From the NCBI GenBank assembly GCA_047623825.1, contig JBLHOS010000006.1, positions 1 to 60,956 on the forward strand: DNA of 60,956 nucleotides, in the 5' to 3' direction. Numbering within the stretch: position 1 is the first letter of the stretch; each line of letters begins with the position of its first letter. The stretch comes from JBLHOS01 sp047623825 (GTDB taxonomy: Bacteria > Pseudomonadota > Alphaproteobacteria > Rhodobacterales > Rhodobacteraceae). Position numbers and translations under genes: made by a program. Below, in pieces: positions 43,491 to 52,945 of this stretch. Below the pieces are notes generated by a model that saw only the letters and a list, made by a program, of their open reading frames with translations, made no database searches and was not told the origin of the DNA.

Positions 43491-44834
43491 ATGTCCGCTC
43501 CGATCCGATTAACGCTAAGCATTCTGGCCGCCATAATCTGGCTGGCTAGCCTGCCCGCGCAGGCAATTGCGCAAAGCATCATCCGAGATGCTGAGATTGA
43601 ACGTGGCTTACAACATCTGGGCGCGCCAATCTTTCGCGCCGCAGGTTTGCCGTCAGGTATCCGCATTATCGTTTTGAACGACAGCTCACTGAATGCGTTT
43701 GTTGCAGACGCGCGGCATATCTTTATCCATTCGGGCCTGTTGCTGCGCATGGATGATCCGGCACAGTTGCAGGCTGTTATCGCGCATGAGGCCGCCCATA
43801 TCGCCAACGGCCACATCACCCGGCGTGCAACCAATGCTGGCAACATGAACACAGCTGCGGCCTTGGGATTGGCCTTGTCGATCGCAGCTGCCGCTGCCGG
43901 TGCAGGCGAAGGGGCGGCCGCACTGGCGATCGGTACGCAATCATCGGCCTTACGGGTGTTTTTCTCTCATACCCGCGCCGAGGAGGCGAGCGCGGATCAG
44001 GCGGGCCTGCGCTATATGACCTCAGCGCAGATCAATCCCACTGCGATGCTGGATGTTTTGGAGCTGTTTCGCGGCCAAGAGGTCCTGTCAAACACCCGTC
44101 AGGATCCCTACGTTCGCACCCATCCACTAACCCGTGATCGGTTGCGCGATGTGCAGGCATTTGTCGGCGCACACGGGTCTGAATTTCCGACTGATGCAAC
44201 AACTCAATACTGGTTCGACCGCACGACTGCAAAGCTAAGCGCGTTTTTGCGCGCGCCGTCATGGACGCTGCGCCGGGTCCAACACAATGATAATTCTGAA
44301 ATCGCCCGACTGCGCCGCGCCATCGCCTACCACCGCACGCCTGACGCCGATGCAGCCCTGCAAGAGATTGCGGCCTTGCTGCAAATCCGCCCCAATGATC
44401 CCTATTATGTTGAACTGCATGGTCAGATCTTGTTCGAGTCCCGCCGCTATGAGGAGGCAATCACGCGCTACGCACAGGCCGTTGAATTGGTCCCGATGGA
44501 GCCGTTGATCCTGGCTGGATATGGTCGGGCGTTGCTGGCCCCTGACACGACCAATCAAAATCGCCAAGCGCTTGATGCACTGGAACGGGCGCGGTCGCGC
44601 GACCCCTATGACCCCCGAATGCTGCGCGATCTGGCTGTGGCCTATGCGCGGGCAGATCAAAACGGTATGGCCTCACTTGTCACGGCAGAGCGTTATGCAA
44701 TCGTGGGACGAATGGAAGATGCGCAAATTCACGCTCTTCGCGCCGAAGGGCTGTTGCCACGCGGGTCTGGCGGATGGCTTCGCGCCCAAGATGTGTTAAG
44801 CGTCGCCCAAGCTGCCGAAAATCGGAGAAATTGA
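43491..44834 (+). CDS. M48 family metalloprotease with TPR repeats (BepA-like)
   Basis: A 447-residue protein with a signal peptide (about residues 1-28, LTLSILAAIIWLASLPAQAI). The zinc motif HEAAH lies in LQAVIAHEAAHIANGHITRR and the third ligand Glu in HTRAEEASADQAGLRYM. The C-terminal 170 residues contain TPR-like repeats (YVELHGQILFESRRYEEAIT, VELVPMEPLILAGYGRALLA). This is the arrangement of BepA, a periplasmic quality-control protease for outer-membrane assembly. AAGGAAC precedes the ATG. Its stop overlaps the upstream region of the DsbA gene by spacing of two bases. Confidence 0.92.
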   Translation: MSAPIRLTLSILAAIIWLASLPAQAIAQSIIRDAEIERGLQHLGAPIFRAAGLPSGIRIIVLNDSSLNAFVADARHIFIHSGLLLRMDDPAQLQAVIAHEAAHIANGHITRRATNAGNMNTAAALGLALSIAAAAAGAGEGAAALAIGTQSSALRVFFSHTRAEEASADQAGLRYMTSAQINPTAMLDVLELFRGQEVLSNTRQDPYVRTHPLTRDRLRDVQAFVGAHGSEFPTDATTQYWFDRTTAKLSAFLRAPSWTLRRVQHNDNSEIARLRRAIAYHRTPDADAALQEIAALLQIRPNDPYYVELHGQILFESRRYEEAITRYAQAVELVPMEPLILAGYGRALLAPDTTNQNRQALDALERARSRDPYDPRMLRDLAVAYARADQNGMASLVTAERYAIVGRMEDAQIHALRAEGLLPRGSGGWLRAQDVLSVAQAAENRRN

Positions 44835-44836
44835 GA

Positions 44837-45595
44837 ATGTGGAAGTCTTTAACCATCCCCGCGCTGATCGGGGCGACCCTGCTGACCAGCAGTTTTGCGT
44901 CCGCCCAAAGCGTCGACAGCATGACTGCCGAGGAGCGTTTGAGCTTTCGCGCTGAGGTGCGAGCCTATCTTTTGGATAACCCAGAGGTATTGATGGAAGC
45001 CATCGGCATTCTGGAGGACCGTCAAGCAGGCGCCGAAGCGGTCGCCGACCTGGACTTGGTTGCGGCCAATGCCTCTGCACTGTTTTCCTCGCCGCATGCT
45101 TGGGATGGCGGCAATCTTGAGGGCGACATCGTTTTGGTTGAATTCCTCGACTATCGTTGCAGTTATTGCCGCCGCGCGTTTGAGGATGTCGAGCAGTTGA
45201 TTGAGACCGATGGCAACATCCGGTTTGTAATCATGGAACTGCCTATCTTGGGCGAACAGTCGGTTCTGGCGTCGCGATTTGCGCTGTCGACCCGCACGGT
45301 TGCTGGCGATGATGCGTACAAGGCGATGCATGACGCGTTGATGGTAATGCGCAGCGATGTGAACGAGGACAGCCTACGCCGGATCGCTGAGACGTTCGAT
45401 CTGGATGTCGAGGCAATTGTCACTGGCATGAATGCCCCAGAGATTACGCAGATCATCGAGGATAACCGCGCGCTGGCCCAACGGCTGCAAATCAGCGGCA
45501 CCCCTAGTTTCGTGATGTCAGACCAGATGTTCCGCGGCTATGTGCCCTTTGACGGTATGGTCCAGATCGCCGCCCAGATCCGCACGTCCCAATAA
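44837..45595 (+). CDS. DsbA-family thiol-disulfide oxidoreductase
   Basis: A 252-residue periplasmic thioredoxin-fold protein. The signal peptide is about residues 1-24 (IPALIGATLLTSSFASAQ). The active site is CSYC in LVEFLDYRCSYCRRAFEDVE, and the cis-Pro is in ISGTPSFVMSDQM. A short N-terminal helical extension (MTAEERLSFRAEVRAYLLDN) is typical of the ScsC/DsbA-like group in Rhodobacterales. GGAGA precedes the ATG, which is two bases after the M48 stop, so the two are one operon. It likely folds secreted proteins or shuffles disulfides. Confidence 0.92.
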   Translation: MWKSLTIPALIGATLLTSSFASAQSVDSMTAEERLSFRAEVRAYLLDNPEVLMEAIGILEDRQAGAEAVADLDLVAANASALFSSPHAWDGGNLEGDIVLVEFLDYRCSYCRRAFEDVEQLIETDGNIRFVIMELPILGEQSVLASRFALSTRTVAGDDAYKAMHDALMVMRSDVNEDSLRRIAETFDLDVEAIVTGMNAPEITQIIEDNRALAQRLQISGTPSFVMSDQMFRGYVPFDGMVQIAAQIRTSQ

Positions 45596-45625
45596 CGCGC
45601 AAAAAGACCCGTAGCCCATTCAAAA

Positions 45626-45665
45626 AAAGAGCCGGTTGGAAGGATCCAACCGGCTCTTTTTTTGT
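45626..45665. terminator. Bidirectional terminator between the DsbA gene and rne
   Basis: A perfect stem GAGCCGGTTGGA-AGGA-TCCAACCGGCTC with an A-run on the left and a T-run on the right serves both converging genes. Confidence 0.95.
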
Positions 45666-45683
45666 GTCTGATCTTAGATGTCG

Positions 45684-48347
45684 CTAGCCCAGCGACCACC
45701 AGCCTTTGCGCTTAGATCCGGGCTTACTTTCAACTTCTGCCACAACAGCTGCGGCTTCAGGTTCTGGTACGAGATCCGGCGCTGGCTGGGGCTCAGCTGC
45801 TGGCTCAACGATCGCTTCTACCAAAAGTTCTGCCACTGCTTCGACGACGGGTTCCAGCGACGGCTCAGCGACGACAGCAACGACCGGTTCGGCCGCTGGC
45901 ATCATCTTAACAGATGCGTCAGAAACTGCTTGGCGCACTGCGTCAGCCACAGGTGCCTCAGCTTCAGCCACTTCGGTGTTCGCAACGGGTTTCTTACGCC
46001 CCTGACCACCTCTGGAACGCGGTTTTGGCTTTGACTTTGGCTTTGGCTCTTGTTCAGCATCCGCAACAACAGGCAGATCCTCAGACATCTCGGCTGGGGC
46101 CTCAGTCGTCTCTGCTGGGACCTCAGTTGTTGCCTCTTGGGTGGCAGCGTCATCCGAAACTGTTGGTGCAGCCTCAACTCCATCTTCGGCGACACTTGCT
46201 TCACCGTTTTCGCCATTCTCGGTCCGACGCCGACCACGTCCACCACGCCGACGACGGCGCTTTTTCTTGGTGCCATCAGCCAATGTGTCAGATGTGGCGT
46301 TGGCGGCAACAGCTGGCGCTGCCACATCCGTCTCAACAACATCATCAACATCAACATCTGCGGCTTCGGCTTCGGCTTCTTCGAGGATCGCATCCATCAG
46401 CGCGCTGTCCATTGAGACAATCGGAGCAGCTGCAACAACCCGGCGCGTGGCTGTCTTGAATTTTTCGATCTTGTAGTCCGGCGGCACCATATGCGGATCA
46501 GCCTCAATTCGGACGGACATGCCAAAGCGCGCCTCGATTGCCGCAAGATATTCACGTTTTTCGTTCATGATGAAGTTCACGATACCAACTGGGGCTATCA
46601 ACAGAACCTCGCCAGACCGGCGGTGCGTACCTTCCTCTTCCAGCTGACGCAGGATCGACAAGGCCAAGTTATCATCAGACCGGATCAGACCAGTGCCGTG
46701 GCAATGATGACATTCCTGAGTGGTTGCCTCCAACATGCCGGGACGCAGACGCTGACGGCTCATCTCCATAAGACCAAAGCCTGAAATCCGACCAACCTGA
46801 ATACGTGCACGATCAGTCTTGAGCTTGTCTTTGATCCGCTTTTCAACGGCGATGTTATTGCGGCGTTCATCCATATCGATGAAGTCGATAACGATCAGGC
46901 CGGCAAGGTCACGCAGACGGACCTGACGGGCAACCTCTTCGGCGGCCTCCAAGTTTGTCTTGGTCGCGGTCTCCTCGATAGAGCCCTCTTTTGTCGCCCG
47001 GCCTGAGTTCACGTCGATCGCCACCAGCGCCTCGGTGATGCCGATTACGATATAGCCGCCCGACCGCAATTGTACGACCGGATTGAACATATTCGCCAGA
47101 TAACCTTCGACCTGCTGACGCGCAAACAGTGGCATCGGATCAGTGTAATGTTTCACATTTTTGGCGTGCGACGGCATGATCATCTTCATGAAGTCTTTTG
47201 CCTGACGGTAGCCCGCCTCACCCTCAACCAGGACTTCATCAATCTCACGATTGTAAAGGTCGCGGATTGAGCGGTGGATCAGGTTGCCCTCTTCATAGAT
47301 CGGGGCCGGAGCGATGGATTTAAGCGTCAGGGCGCGCACTTGCTCCCATTGCCGCTGCAGATATTCGTAGTCGCGTTTGATCTCAGCCTTGGTGCGCTGT
47401 GAACCTGCGGTGCGCACGATCAGACCTGCGCCCTGCGGCACGTCTATCGAGGTTGCGATCTCTTTCAGTTTCTTGCGGTCCACGGCATTGGTGATCTTGC
47501 GGGAAATCCCACCACCACGCGCAGTGTTCGGCATCAAGACGCAGTAACGTCCAGCCAAGCTAAGATAGGTTGTCAGAGCAGCGCCTTTGTTGCCGCGTTC
47601 TTCCTTGACGACCTGGACCAGTAGGATCTGGCGGACCTTGACGACTTCTTGGATTTTGTAGCGCCGAGCCCGTGGTTTGCGGTACGGGCGGATATCTTCA
47701 TGATCATCGTCACCTGCGACGGTTGAAATGATATCTTCCTCAGCGATGATTTCGTCGGCGTCATCAGTATCGATCTCGACGACGTCGATCACCACGATGT
47801 CCGTATCCGGCATATCTTCGATGAAGGCTTCGGTTTCGCCACTTACCTGTGTGATCTCGCCCAAGGCGGCTTGATCAGACTGCCCGTCCGGCTCATCCAG
47901 ATCAACGATATCCATACCAGATGGAACGACGGCGCTAATCACTGCGTCATTGGCCGCATCTGCCGCAATGGTGTCTGCGGGTTTACGGCTCCGGCCACGG
48001 CTACTGCGCCGTTTCGGTTTTGCTTCGCTCTCGGCGTCCGCATCTGCCTGAGCCTTTGCGTATGCAGCTTCCTCAGCCATCAAGGCTTCGCGGTCTGCCG
48101 TCGGGATCTGATAATAGTCAGGGTGAATTTCGGAAAACGCCAGGAATCCATGCCGATTGCCACCATAGTCGATAAATGCCGCTTGCAGCGACGGCTCAAC
48201 CCGGGTGACCTTTGCGAGATAGATATTTCCTGCCAATTGTCGCCGGTTTAGCGACTCAAAGTCAAATTCCTCGACCTTGTTTCCATCCGCCACAACGACA
48301 CGGGTTTCTTCCGCGTGTGTGGCGTCAATAAGCATCTTTTTTGCCAT
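45684..48347 (-). CDS. rne: Ribonuclease E
   Basis: An 887-residue RNase E, the main mRNA-decay and rRNA/tRNA-processing endonuclease. The N-terminal S1 region starts MAKKMLIDATHAEETRVVVA and is interrupted by an acidic insertion of roughly 150 residues (e.g. DTDIVVIDVVEIDTDDADEI) before the second half KIQEVVKVRQILLVQVVKEE, as in other Rhodobacterales. The catalytic Asp region is LIVIDFIDMDERRNN, and the zinc-link is ECHHCHGTG. The last 250 residues are a disordered, basic then acidic Ala/Glu/Pro tail (RRRRGGRGRRRTENGENGEA) that would scaffold a degradosome. AAGGACA precedes the ATG. Confidence 0.96.
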   Translation of the reverse strand: MAKKMLIDATHAEETRVVVADGNKVEEFDFESLNRRQLAGNIYLAKVTRVEPSLQAAFIDYGGNRHGFLAFSEIHPDYYQIPTADREALMAEEAAYAKAQADADAESEAKPKRRSSRGRSRKPADTIAADAANDAVISAVVPSGMDIVDLDEPDGQSDQAALGEITQVSGETEAFIEDMPDTDIVVIDVVEIDTDDADEIIAEEDIISTVAGDDDHEDIRPYRKPRARRYKIQEVVKVRQILLVQVVKEERGNKGAALTTYLSLAGRYCVLMPNTARGGGISRKITNAVDRKKLKEIATSIDVPQGAGLIVRTAGSQRTKAEIKRDYEYLQRQWEQVRALTLKSIAPAPIYEEGNLIHRSIRDLYNREIDEVLVEGEAGYRQAKDFMKMIMPSHAKNVKHYTDPMPLFARQQVEGYLANMFNPVVQLRSGGYIVIGITEALVAIDVNSGRATKEGSIEETATKTNLEAAEEVARQVRLRDLAGLIVIDFIDMDERRNNIAVEKRIKDKLKTDRARIQVGRISGFGLMEMSRQRLRPGMLEATTQECHHCHGTGLIRSDDNLALSILRQLEEEGTHRRSGEVLLIAPVGIVNFIMNEKREYLAAIEARFGMSVRIEADPHMVPPDYKIEKFKTATRRVVAAAPIVSMDSALMDAILEEAEAEAADVDVDDVVETDVAAPAVAANATSDTLADGTKKKRRRRRGGRGRRRTENGENGEASVAEDGVEAAPTVSDDAATQEATTEVPAETTEAPAEMSEDLPVVADAEQEPKPKSKPKPRSRGGQGRKKPVANTEVAEAEAPVADAVRQAVSDASVKMMPAAEPVVAVVAEPSLEPVVEAVAELLVEAIVEPAAEPQPAPDLVPEPEAAAVVAEVESKPGSKRKGWWSLG

Positions 48348-48859
48348 GTTGTCCTTGCACATAGGGACCGTGCCTGCCGCCTTATCGGGGCCACGCAGCC
48401 GTCCATATGATATACTGAATAGGCAATGCCCGATCGTTCAGACTGTAGCAGCCGCGCAAAAGCGCGGGGCTTAAGAGAGAGGTCTGATGTCACGCGGTAC
48501 ATCGCGGTTTTTCTCCGGCAGTCCAAAATCGGACCACCCGTTTAGCCTGTGGATCGATCCATCAGACGGTGTCTTTGGGCCGTGGCCCGCTCATCTTACC
48601 AACCTTCGGCGCGGCATTGTGCCAAGCGCGCAAGATGGCAGAGAAACTGTTCATGGCCGATTTTTATTAAACAGCGACCATTAGGTACATTAAAGGCAGA
48701 GTGTTGCCAATTACAATGCTGATTTTCGCAACTTGTAGGCTGGGGGCAAAACGCCCCAACCTTATTGCAAAAATATCTATGCCAGAGGTATGCACGCCAA
48801 GACCCCCGCCATAGGAAGGCGTCTTGGCGCAGCCCATGCCCACAACAGGCGGGACCCGA
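48348..48859. other. Intergenic region upstream of rne and downstream of dctD
   Basis: This 512-base region holds the rne promoter and 5' leader and the end of the dctD transcript. A stem CCGCGC-AAAA-GCGCGG lies at about 48453-48468. Another imperfect stem GCCAAGAC...GTCTTGGC at about 48804-48827 lies downstream of dctD, with no T-tract. A 65-codon ORF at 48487-48684 (plus strand) has GAGAGG before its ATG but no recognisable features and is not called. Confidence 0.4.
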
Positions 48860-50179
48860 TCAAAGGTAGTCAGACCGGCTCAACCCATATTTGGCCATTT
48901 TCTCATTCAAGGTCCGCCGTGGCAGGCATAGCTCCTCCATGACCGCAGAGATTGATCCGCGGTGCCGCCGCATAGTATTGTCGATCAGCATCCGCTCGAA
49001 CGCCTCTACATATTCCTTCAGCGGCTTGCCTTCGGCCAGTGCCTGCGGGCCGATCTCGGCATTGTCACTCATCAACAATGACGCGATCGATCCCGATCCC
49101 CGACGCTGTTGTAAGATCGCGCGTTCTGAGATGTTGATCAGTTGGCGCACATTACCAGGCCAAGGTGCCTGCAACAATTGGGCGGCCTCTTGGGCGTTCA
49201 CCTCGGGCGCATTAGTGCCGTATTCCTCGGCGAACTGCTCTCCAAATCGATTGAACAGCGTCAAAATATCCTCACCCCGGCTGCGCAGAGGTGGTAAATC
49301 TATCCGCATTGCAGCCAGACGGTAAAACAAGTCTGGGCGCAACGATGCCTCACAGCCGTGCTCTGGATCGGACGCATTGCAGATTGCCACAATCCGGGTC
49401 TCAGCAGGCACGCCCTGATTGTTGATCACTGTCAGCAACCGAGCTTGGAGCGCCGCAGGTAGAGCCTCAATATCTTCCAGCACCAGCGTGCCGCCACGGG
49501 CCTGCTCGACCAAGGGAAGATCCTGCGCGTCACCTGTCGGGCCAAATAACATGCCAGTCAGGGTCTCTTCGTCATTGGCCGCACAACTGACGGTCACAAG
49601 GGCCTTGCCGGCCCGAGGACCAACCGCATGCAACGCATGGGCGACCAACGTCTTACCAGTTCCGGTCTCACCGTCGATCAGAACATGGCCATCAGCTTGA
49701 CCCAGATCCAAAATATCTTCACGCAACCGCTCCATCACCGGGCTTGAGCCGATCAGTTTACGGATCAGCACGGTTCCATCGCTCAACTCGCGCCGCAAGG
49801 CCCGGTTGTCCAGCGTCAGACGCCGGGTCTGGCTGGCACGCTTTGCCAATTCGGTCATCCGGTCAGGGTTGAACGGTTTTTCCAAAAAGTCATAGGCACC
49901 AATGCGCATTGCCTCAACGGCCATCGGTACATCGCCGTGTCCTGTGATCATGATCACAGGCAAACCGCTATCCATGCCCATAAGACGTTTCAGCAGGGCC
50001 ATACCATCCATGCCCGGCATCTTGATGTCGCTGACGACGACGCCCGGAAAATCCGGGCCAATGCCCTTGAGCGCTTCCTCTGCGCTAGCATAAGTTTCCG
50101 TATCAAACCCCGAAAGCGCGAGCCATTGGCTGATCGACTGGCGCATATCCTGTTCGTCATCAACAATCGCTATCTTCAT
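48860..50179 (-). CDS. dctD: DctD-like response regulator (AAA+ activator lacking GAFTGA)
   Basis: A 439-residue NtrC-family response regulator. The receiver domain (1-120) has the phospho-Asp at 51 (VVVSDIKMPG), acidic residues 7-9 and Lys 101. The AAA+ domain has Walker A GETGTGKT at 170-177, a Walker B variant TLVLEDIEAL (usual TLFLDEIE), RPDLFYRL and PWPGNVRQL. The sigma-54-contacting GAFTGA motif, expected between residues 208 and 222, is absent (LFGPTGDAQDLP). The C-terminal Fis-type HTH (LPRRTLNEKMAKYGLSR) is intact. It is 14 bases downstream of dctB. It would normally regulate C4-dicarboxylate TRAP genes, not found in this window. Confidence 0.9.
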   Translation of the reverse strand: MKIAIVDDEQDMRQSISQWLALSGFDTETYASAEEALKGIGPDFPGVVVSDIKMPGMDGMALLKRLMGMDSGLPVIMITGHGDVPMAVEAMRIGAYDFLEKPFNPDRMTELAKRASQTRRLTLDNRALRRELSDGTVLIRKLIGSSPVMERLREDILDLGQADGHVLIDGETGTGKTLVAHALHAVGPRAGKALVTVSCAANDEETLTGMLFGPTGDAQDLPLVEQARGGTLVLEDIEALPAALQARLLTVINNQGVPAETRIVAICNASDPEHGCEASLRPDLFYRLAAMRIDLPPLRSRGEDILTLFNRFGEQFAEEYGTNAPEVNAQEAAQLLQAPWPGNVRQLINISERAILQQRRGSGSIASLLMSDNAEIGPQALAEGKPLKEYVEAFERMLIDNTMRRHRGSISAVMEELCLPRRTLNEKMAKYGLSRSDYL

Positions 50180-50193
50180 CGCTTTGCCTTTCG

Positions 50194-51960
50194 TTACTCT
50201 GCCGCAGCACTGCCCTGATCCAACAATGGCAGCCGTACGTCAAAGACGGCACCGCGCTGCTCACCGTTGCGCGCTGTCAACCGTCCGCCTAGATCACCAA
50301 CTATCCCTGAGGAAATCGCAAGTCCTAATCCGACACCGTCCCCCGGTCTCTTTGTCGTGTAGAATGGCTCGAACAAAGCACCAAGATCGTCAATCCCTTT
50401 CCCACTATCGCGAACTGTTAGCACGGCCTCGTCCCCGATCGTCAAAATCAGGTCAAGTTCCCGCACATCGTCGCCTTTCATGGCATCCAGCGCGTTGCGC
50501 AACAGATTGATAATCACTTGTTCAAGCCGCAACCGATCGGCCAAAATCATCACCGGGCCGCGCGGCACTTGTTGGGTAATTTGCACCGTCATTTGGCGCA
50601 ATTGCGGCTCCATCATAGTCAAGGCGCCAACCAGCGCCTCTTTCATGTCAACCGGCTCGAATGCCTCGCCACCCTTACGTGCATAGCTTTTCAGTTGTCG
50701 TGTGATAGCGCCCATCCGCTCAATCAGGTCATCAATGCGCTGGAACGAACTCAGCGCTTCTTCCGGGCGGCGGCGCTGCAACAACAGCTTGGCACCAGCC
50801 AGATAGGTTTTCATCGCGGCCAGCGGTTGATTTAACTCATGGCTGACAGCTGCCGACATCTCACCCAATGCCGCTAATTTTGAACTTTGGGCTAGGCTCT
50901 GTTCGGCCTCCTTGAGGGTCTTTTCTACCTTCTGGCGTTCGGCAATTTCCCGCTGCAACCTCATGTTCAGGCGGCGAAGCTCCGCCGACTCACGCTGGAA
51001 CACAACCGACTGCAATCGGGACCGCCGGCTCAAGACATAAAAAGCACCGGCCAAAAGCAGCGCGAATCCCATAATCTCAAGTGCCAAGATACCGTTGACA
51101 CGCTCTCGCACCGACGCGTGGGCAGTAAATGCAGTGATCCGCCAGCCGCGAAACGGGATCCGCGCCTCAAGCCGCATCATCGCATCGGCCGAGAAATACG
51201 GATCTGGGCCGCCGAATCCCCAGTCACCTGTCGCATCGATCGCACGCTGGATCGCACTGGGAGGTGAGCGCACAGCAATGGCTTCGGCTTCGGTCAAACC
51301 ACGCCAACGCGGCTCTGTTGTCAAAACGATCTGCCCCTCAGAATTTGACACGATTACGGCGTCTGCCGTTCCGCCCCATCGTTCCTCCAGCCTGCGCAAA
51401 TCCACGGTAACGACGACGACACCGCCCAGTTGATTTTCATCTTCAACACGGCGTGAGAATGAAAAGTTAAACAGTCCAGAATCTGACTCTGCATTGGTAA
51501 AAACAGTCTCATCATTGCGCAGCGCGTTTACAAATTGCGGGTCATTGCGCTGAAACTCGCCCAAACGGGCCCGATCTGTTGCCGCCACCACCCGGCCATC
51601 GCGGTTCAGCAACATGATTGATTCAGCGCCGATCTCTTCGCGGTATGAGATCAGACGTTGCGAGGTTGAAGTAAAATCACCACTCGCCAACGCGCGGATC
51701 AACAAAGGATCACGCGACAGCAACAACGGCACAACAGAGTTGCGCTGGAGTTCTGATACGATTGAGCCAGAATAAAGCGCCAGCCGCAATTCGGCCCGCA
51801 CCCGGGTTGTTTCCGTGAACCGCTCTGTCAGGAGTAAGTTTGAAATCCAGATCACCGAAACGGCAACGCTGATAAAGATCAACATCCCGCCACGCATAAC
51901 CCATGCGCGTGCGCCAGTTTTATTTCTAACTCTGACAGGCCTAAGGCTACGCCAATTCAT
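50194..51960 (-). CDS. dctB: DctB-like sensor histidine kinase
   Basis: A 588-residue sensor kinase. The N-terminal helix (about 24-45) and second helix (about 289-310) enclose a periplasmic double-PAS sensor. The autophosphorylated His is at about 374 (SAAVSHELNQPLAAMKTYLA), and the ATPase region has the N-box IINLLRNALDAM and G-boxes RDSGKGIDD and GVGLGLAIS. The domain order and the HELNQPLAA motif are those of DctB, which senses C4-dicarboxylates. It follows purQ by 52 bases on the same strand. The ligand is inferred from family only. Confidence 0.92.
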   Translation of the reverse strand: MNWRSLRPVRVRNKTGARAWVMRGGMLIFISVAVSVIWISNLLLTERFTETTRVRAELRLALYSGSIVSELQRNSVVPLLLSRDPLLIRALASGDFTSTSQRLISYREEIGAESIMLLNRDGRVVAATDRARLGEFQRNDPQFVNALRNDETVFTNAESDSGLFNFSFSRRVEDENQLGGVVVVTVDLRRLEERWGGTADAVIVSNSEGQIVLTTEPRWRGLTEAEAIAVRSPPSAIQRAIDATGDWGFGGPDPYFSADAMMRLEARIPFRGWRITAFTAHASVRERVNGILALEIMGFALLLAGAFYVLSRRSRLQSVVFQRESAELRRLNMRLQREIAERQKVEKTLKEAEQSLAQSSKLAALGEMSAAVSHELNQPLAAMKTYLAGAKLLLQRRRPEEALSSFQRIDDLIERMGAITRQLKSYARKGGEAFEPVDMKEALVGALTMMEPQLRQMTVQITQQVPRGPVMILADRLRLEQVIINLLRNALDAMKGDDVRELDLILTIGDEAVLTVRDSGKGIDDLGALFEPFYTTKRPGDGVGLGLAISSGIVGDLGGRLTARNGEQRGAVFDVRLPLLDQGSAAAE

Positions 51961-52012
51961 GGCTCACAGCCTATGCCAGGTGACGTTACGGCTCAAGCCC
52001 GCGGAAACCAGA

Positions 52013-52681
52013 TCACGCCGCAACCAGCGCTGCGGCCAGCCCAGCAAACAGTTCTGAACCATCTGTACCACCATGCACTGGATCAACCGCCCGCTCTGGA
52101 TGGGGCATCATCCCCAAAACCCGCCGATTTTCCGACAAGATCCCTGCGATATCATCAACAGATCCATTGGGATTGCCAACGTAGGTAAACGCCACGCGGT
52201 CCTCACCTTTCAGACGCGCCAATCCATCGGGATCAATCACATAATTGCCGTCATGATGGGCAACCGGAAACGACACCTGCTGGCCAAGCTTGTAATTTTG
52301 GGTAAAGGCACTTTGATCGGTACTTACCGTCAGCTCTTGCACACGGCACACAAATTTCAATGCACCGTTGCGCATTAAGACGCCCGGCAACAAACCGGTT
52401 TCGCACAAGACCTGAAAACCGTTGCAAACGCCCAGAACATGACCGCCGCTTTGGGCGAATGCCGCCACGGCCTTCATGATCGGTGCCTTTGCAGCAATCG
52501 CGCCACATCGCAGATAATCACCAAACGAGAAGCCACCAGGCACCCCGACGACGTCCAGACCCGCTGGCAGCTCAACATCTTTGTGCCAAACCATCGTCAC
52601 ATCAAATCCAGCAAGGCGCAAGCCAACCGCCAAATCTCGGTCACAGTTCGACCCCGGAAAAACAATTACAGCCGCGCGCAT
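52013..52681 (-). CDS. purQ: Phosphoribosylformylglycinamidine synthase subunit PurQ
   Basis: A 222-residue glutaminase subunit of FGAM synthase. It starts MRAAVIVFPGSNCDRDLAVG; the nucleophile Cys is in HVLGVCNGFQVLCETGLLPG and the His-Glu pair in MMPHPERAVDP. It supplies ammonia to PurL, not in the window. Its ATG overlaps the purS stop by one base (TGATG), giving tight coupling. Confidence 0.97.
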   Translation of the reverse strand: MRAAVIVFPGSNCDRDLAVGLRLAGFDVTMVWHKDVELPAGLDVVGVPGGFSFGDYLRCGAIAAKAPIMKAVAAFAQSGGHVLGVCNGFQVLCETGLLPGVLMRNGALKFVCRVQELTVSTDQSAFTQNYKLGQQVSFPVAHHDGNYVIDPDGLARLKGEDRVAFTYVGNPNGSVDDIAGILSENRRVLGMMPHPERAVDPVHGGTDGSELFAGLAAALVAA

Positions 52682-52911
52682 CAGGCCAATTCCACCCGGT
52701 AGCTCTCGATCACTGTATTGGCCAAGAGTTTCTCACACATCTCAACGACCTGATCTTCCGTGGTGCCATCATCTAAGTCCAGCTCAATCACCTTGCCCTG
52801 ACGCACGGCCTGAACACTCTCAAAGCCGAGACTTCCCAAGGCATGGCGTACGGCCTGCCCCTGCGGATCCAAAACCCCTGATTTGAGCATGACAGTCACC
52901 GTTGCGCGCAT
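52681..52911 (-). CDS. purS: Phosphoribosylformylglycinamidine synthase subunit PurS
   Basis: A 76-residue PurS subunit that links PurQ and PurL in the FGAM synthase complex. Conserved stretches are VTVMLKSGVLDPQGQAVRHA and LGSLGFESVQAVRQGKVIEL. Length is normal for the family. It overlaps purQ and lies 63 bases after purC with a hairpin between. Confidence 0.97.
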   Translation of the reverse strand: MRATVTVMLKSGVLDPQGQAVRHALGSLGFESVQAVRQGKVIELDLDDGTTEDQVVEMCEKLLANTVIESYRVELA

Positions 52912-52945
52912 CGCCTTGTCCCTTTTCTTTAGAAAACCACTCAGG

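Noticed and set aside
48487..48684. 65-codon plus-strand ORF upstream of rne with GAGAGG before its ATG
   Set aside because: No recognisable domain, and the sequence is a mix of rare-looking residues; insufficient to call a gene.
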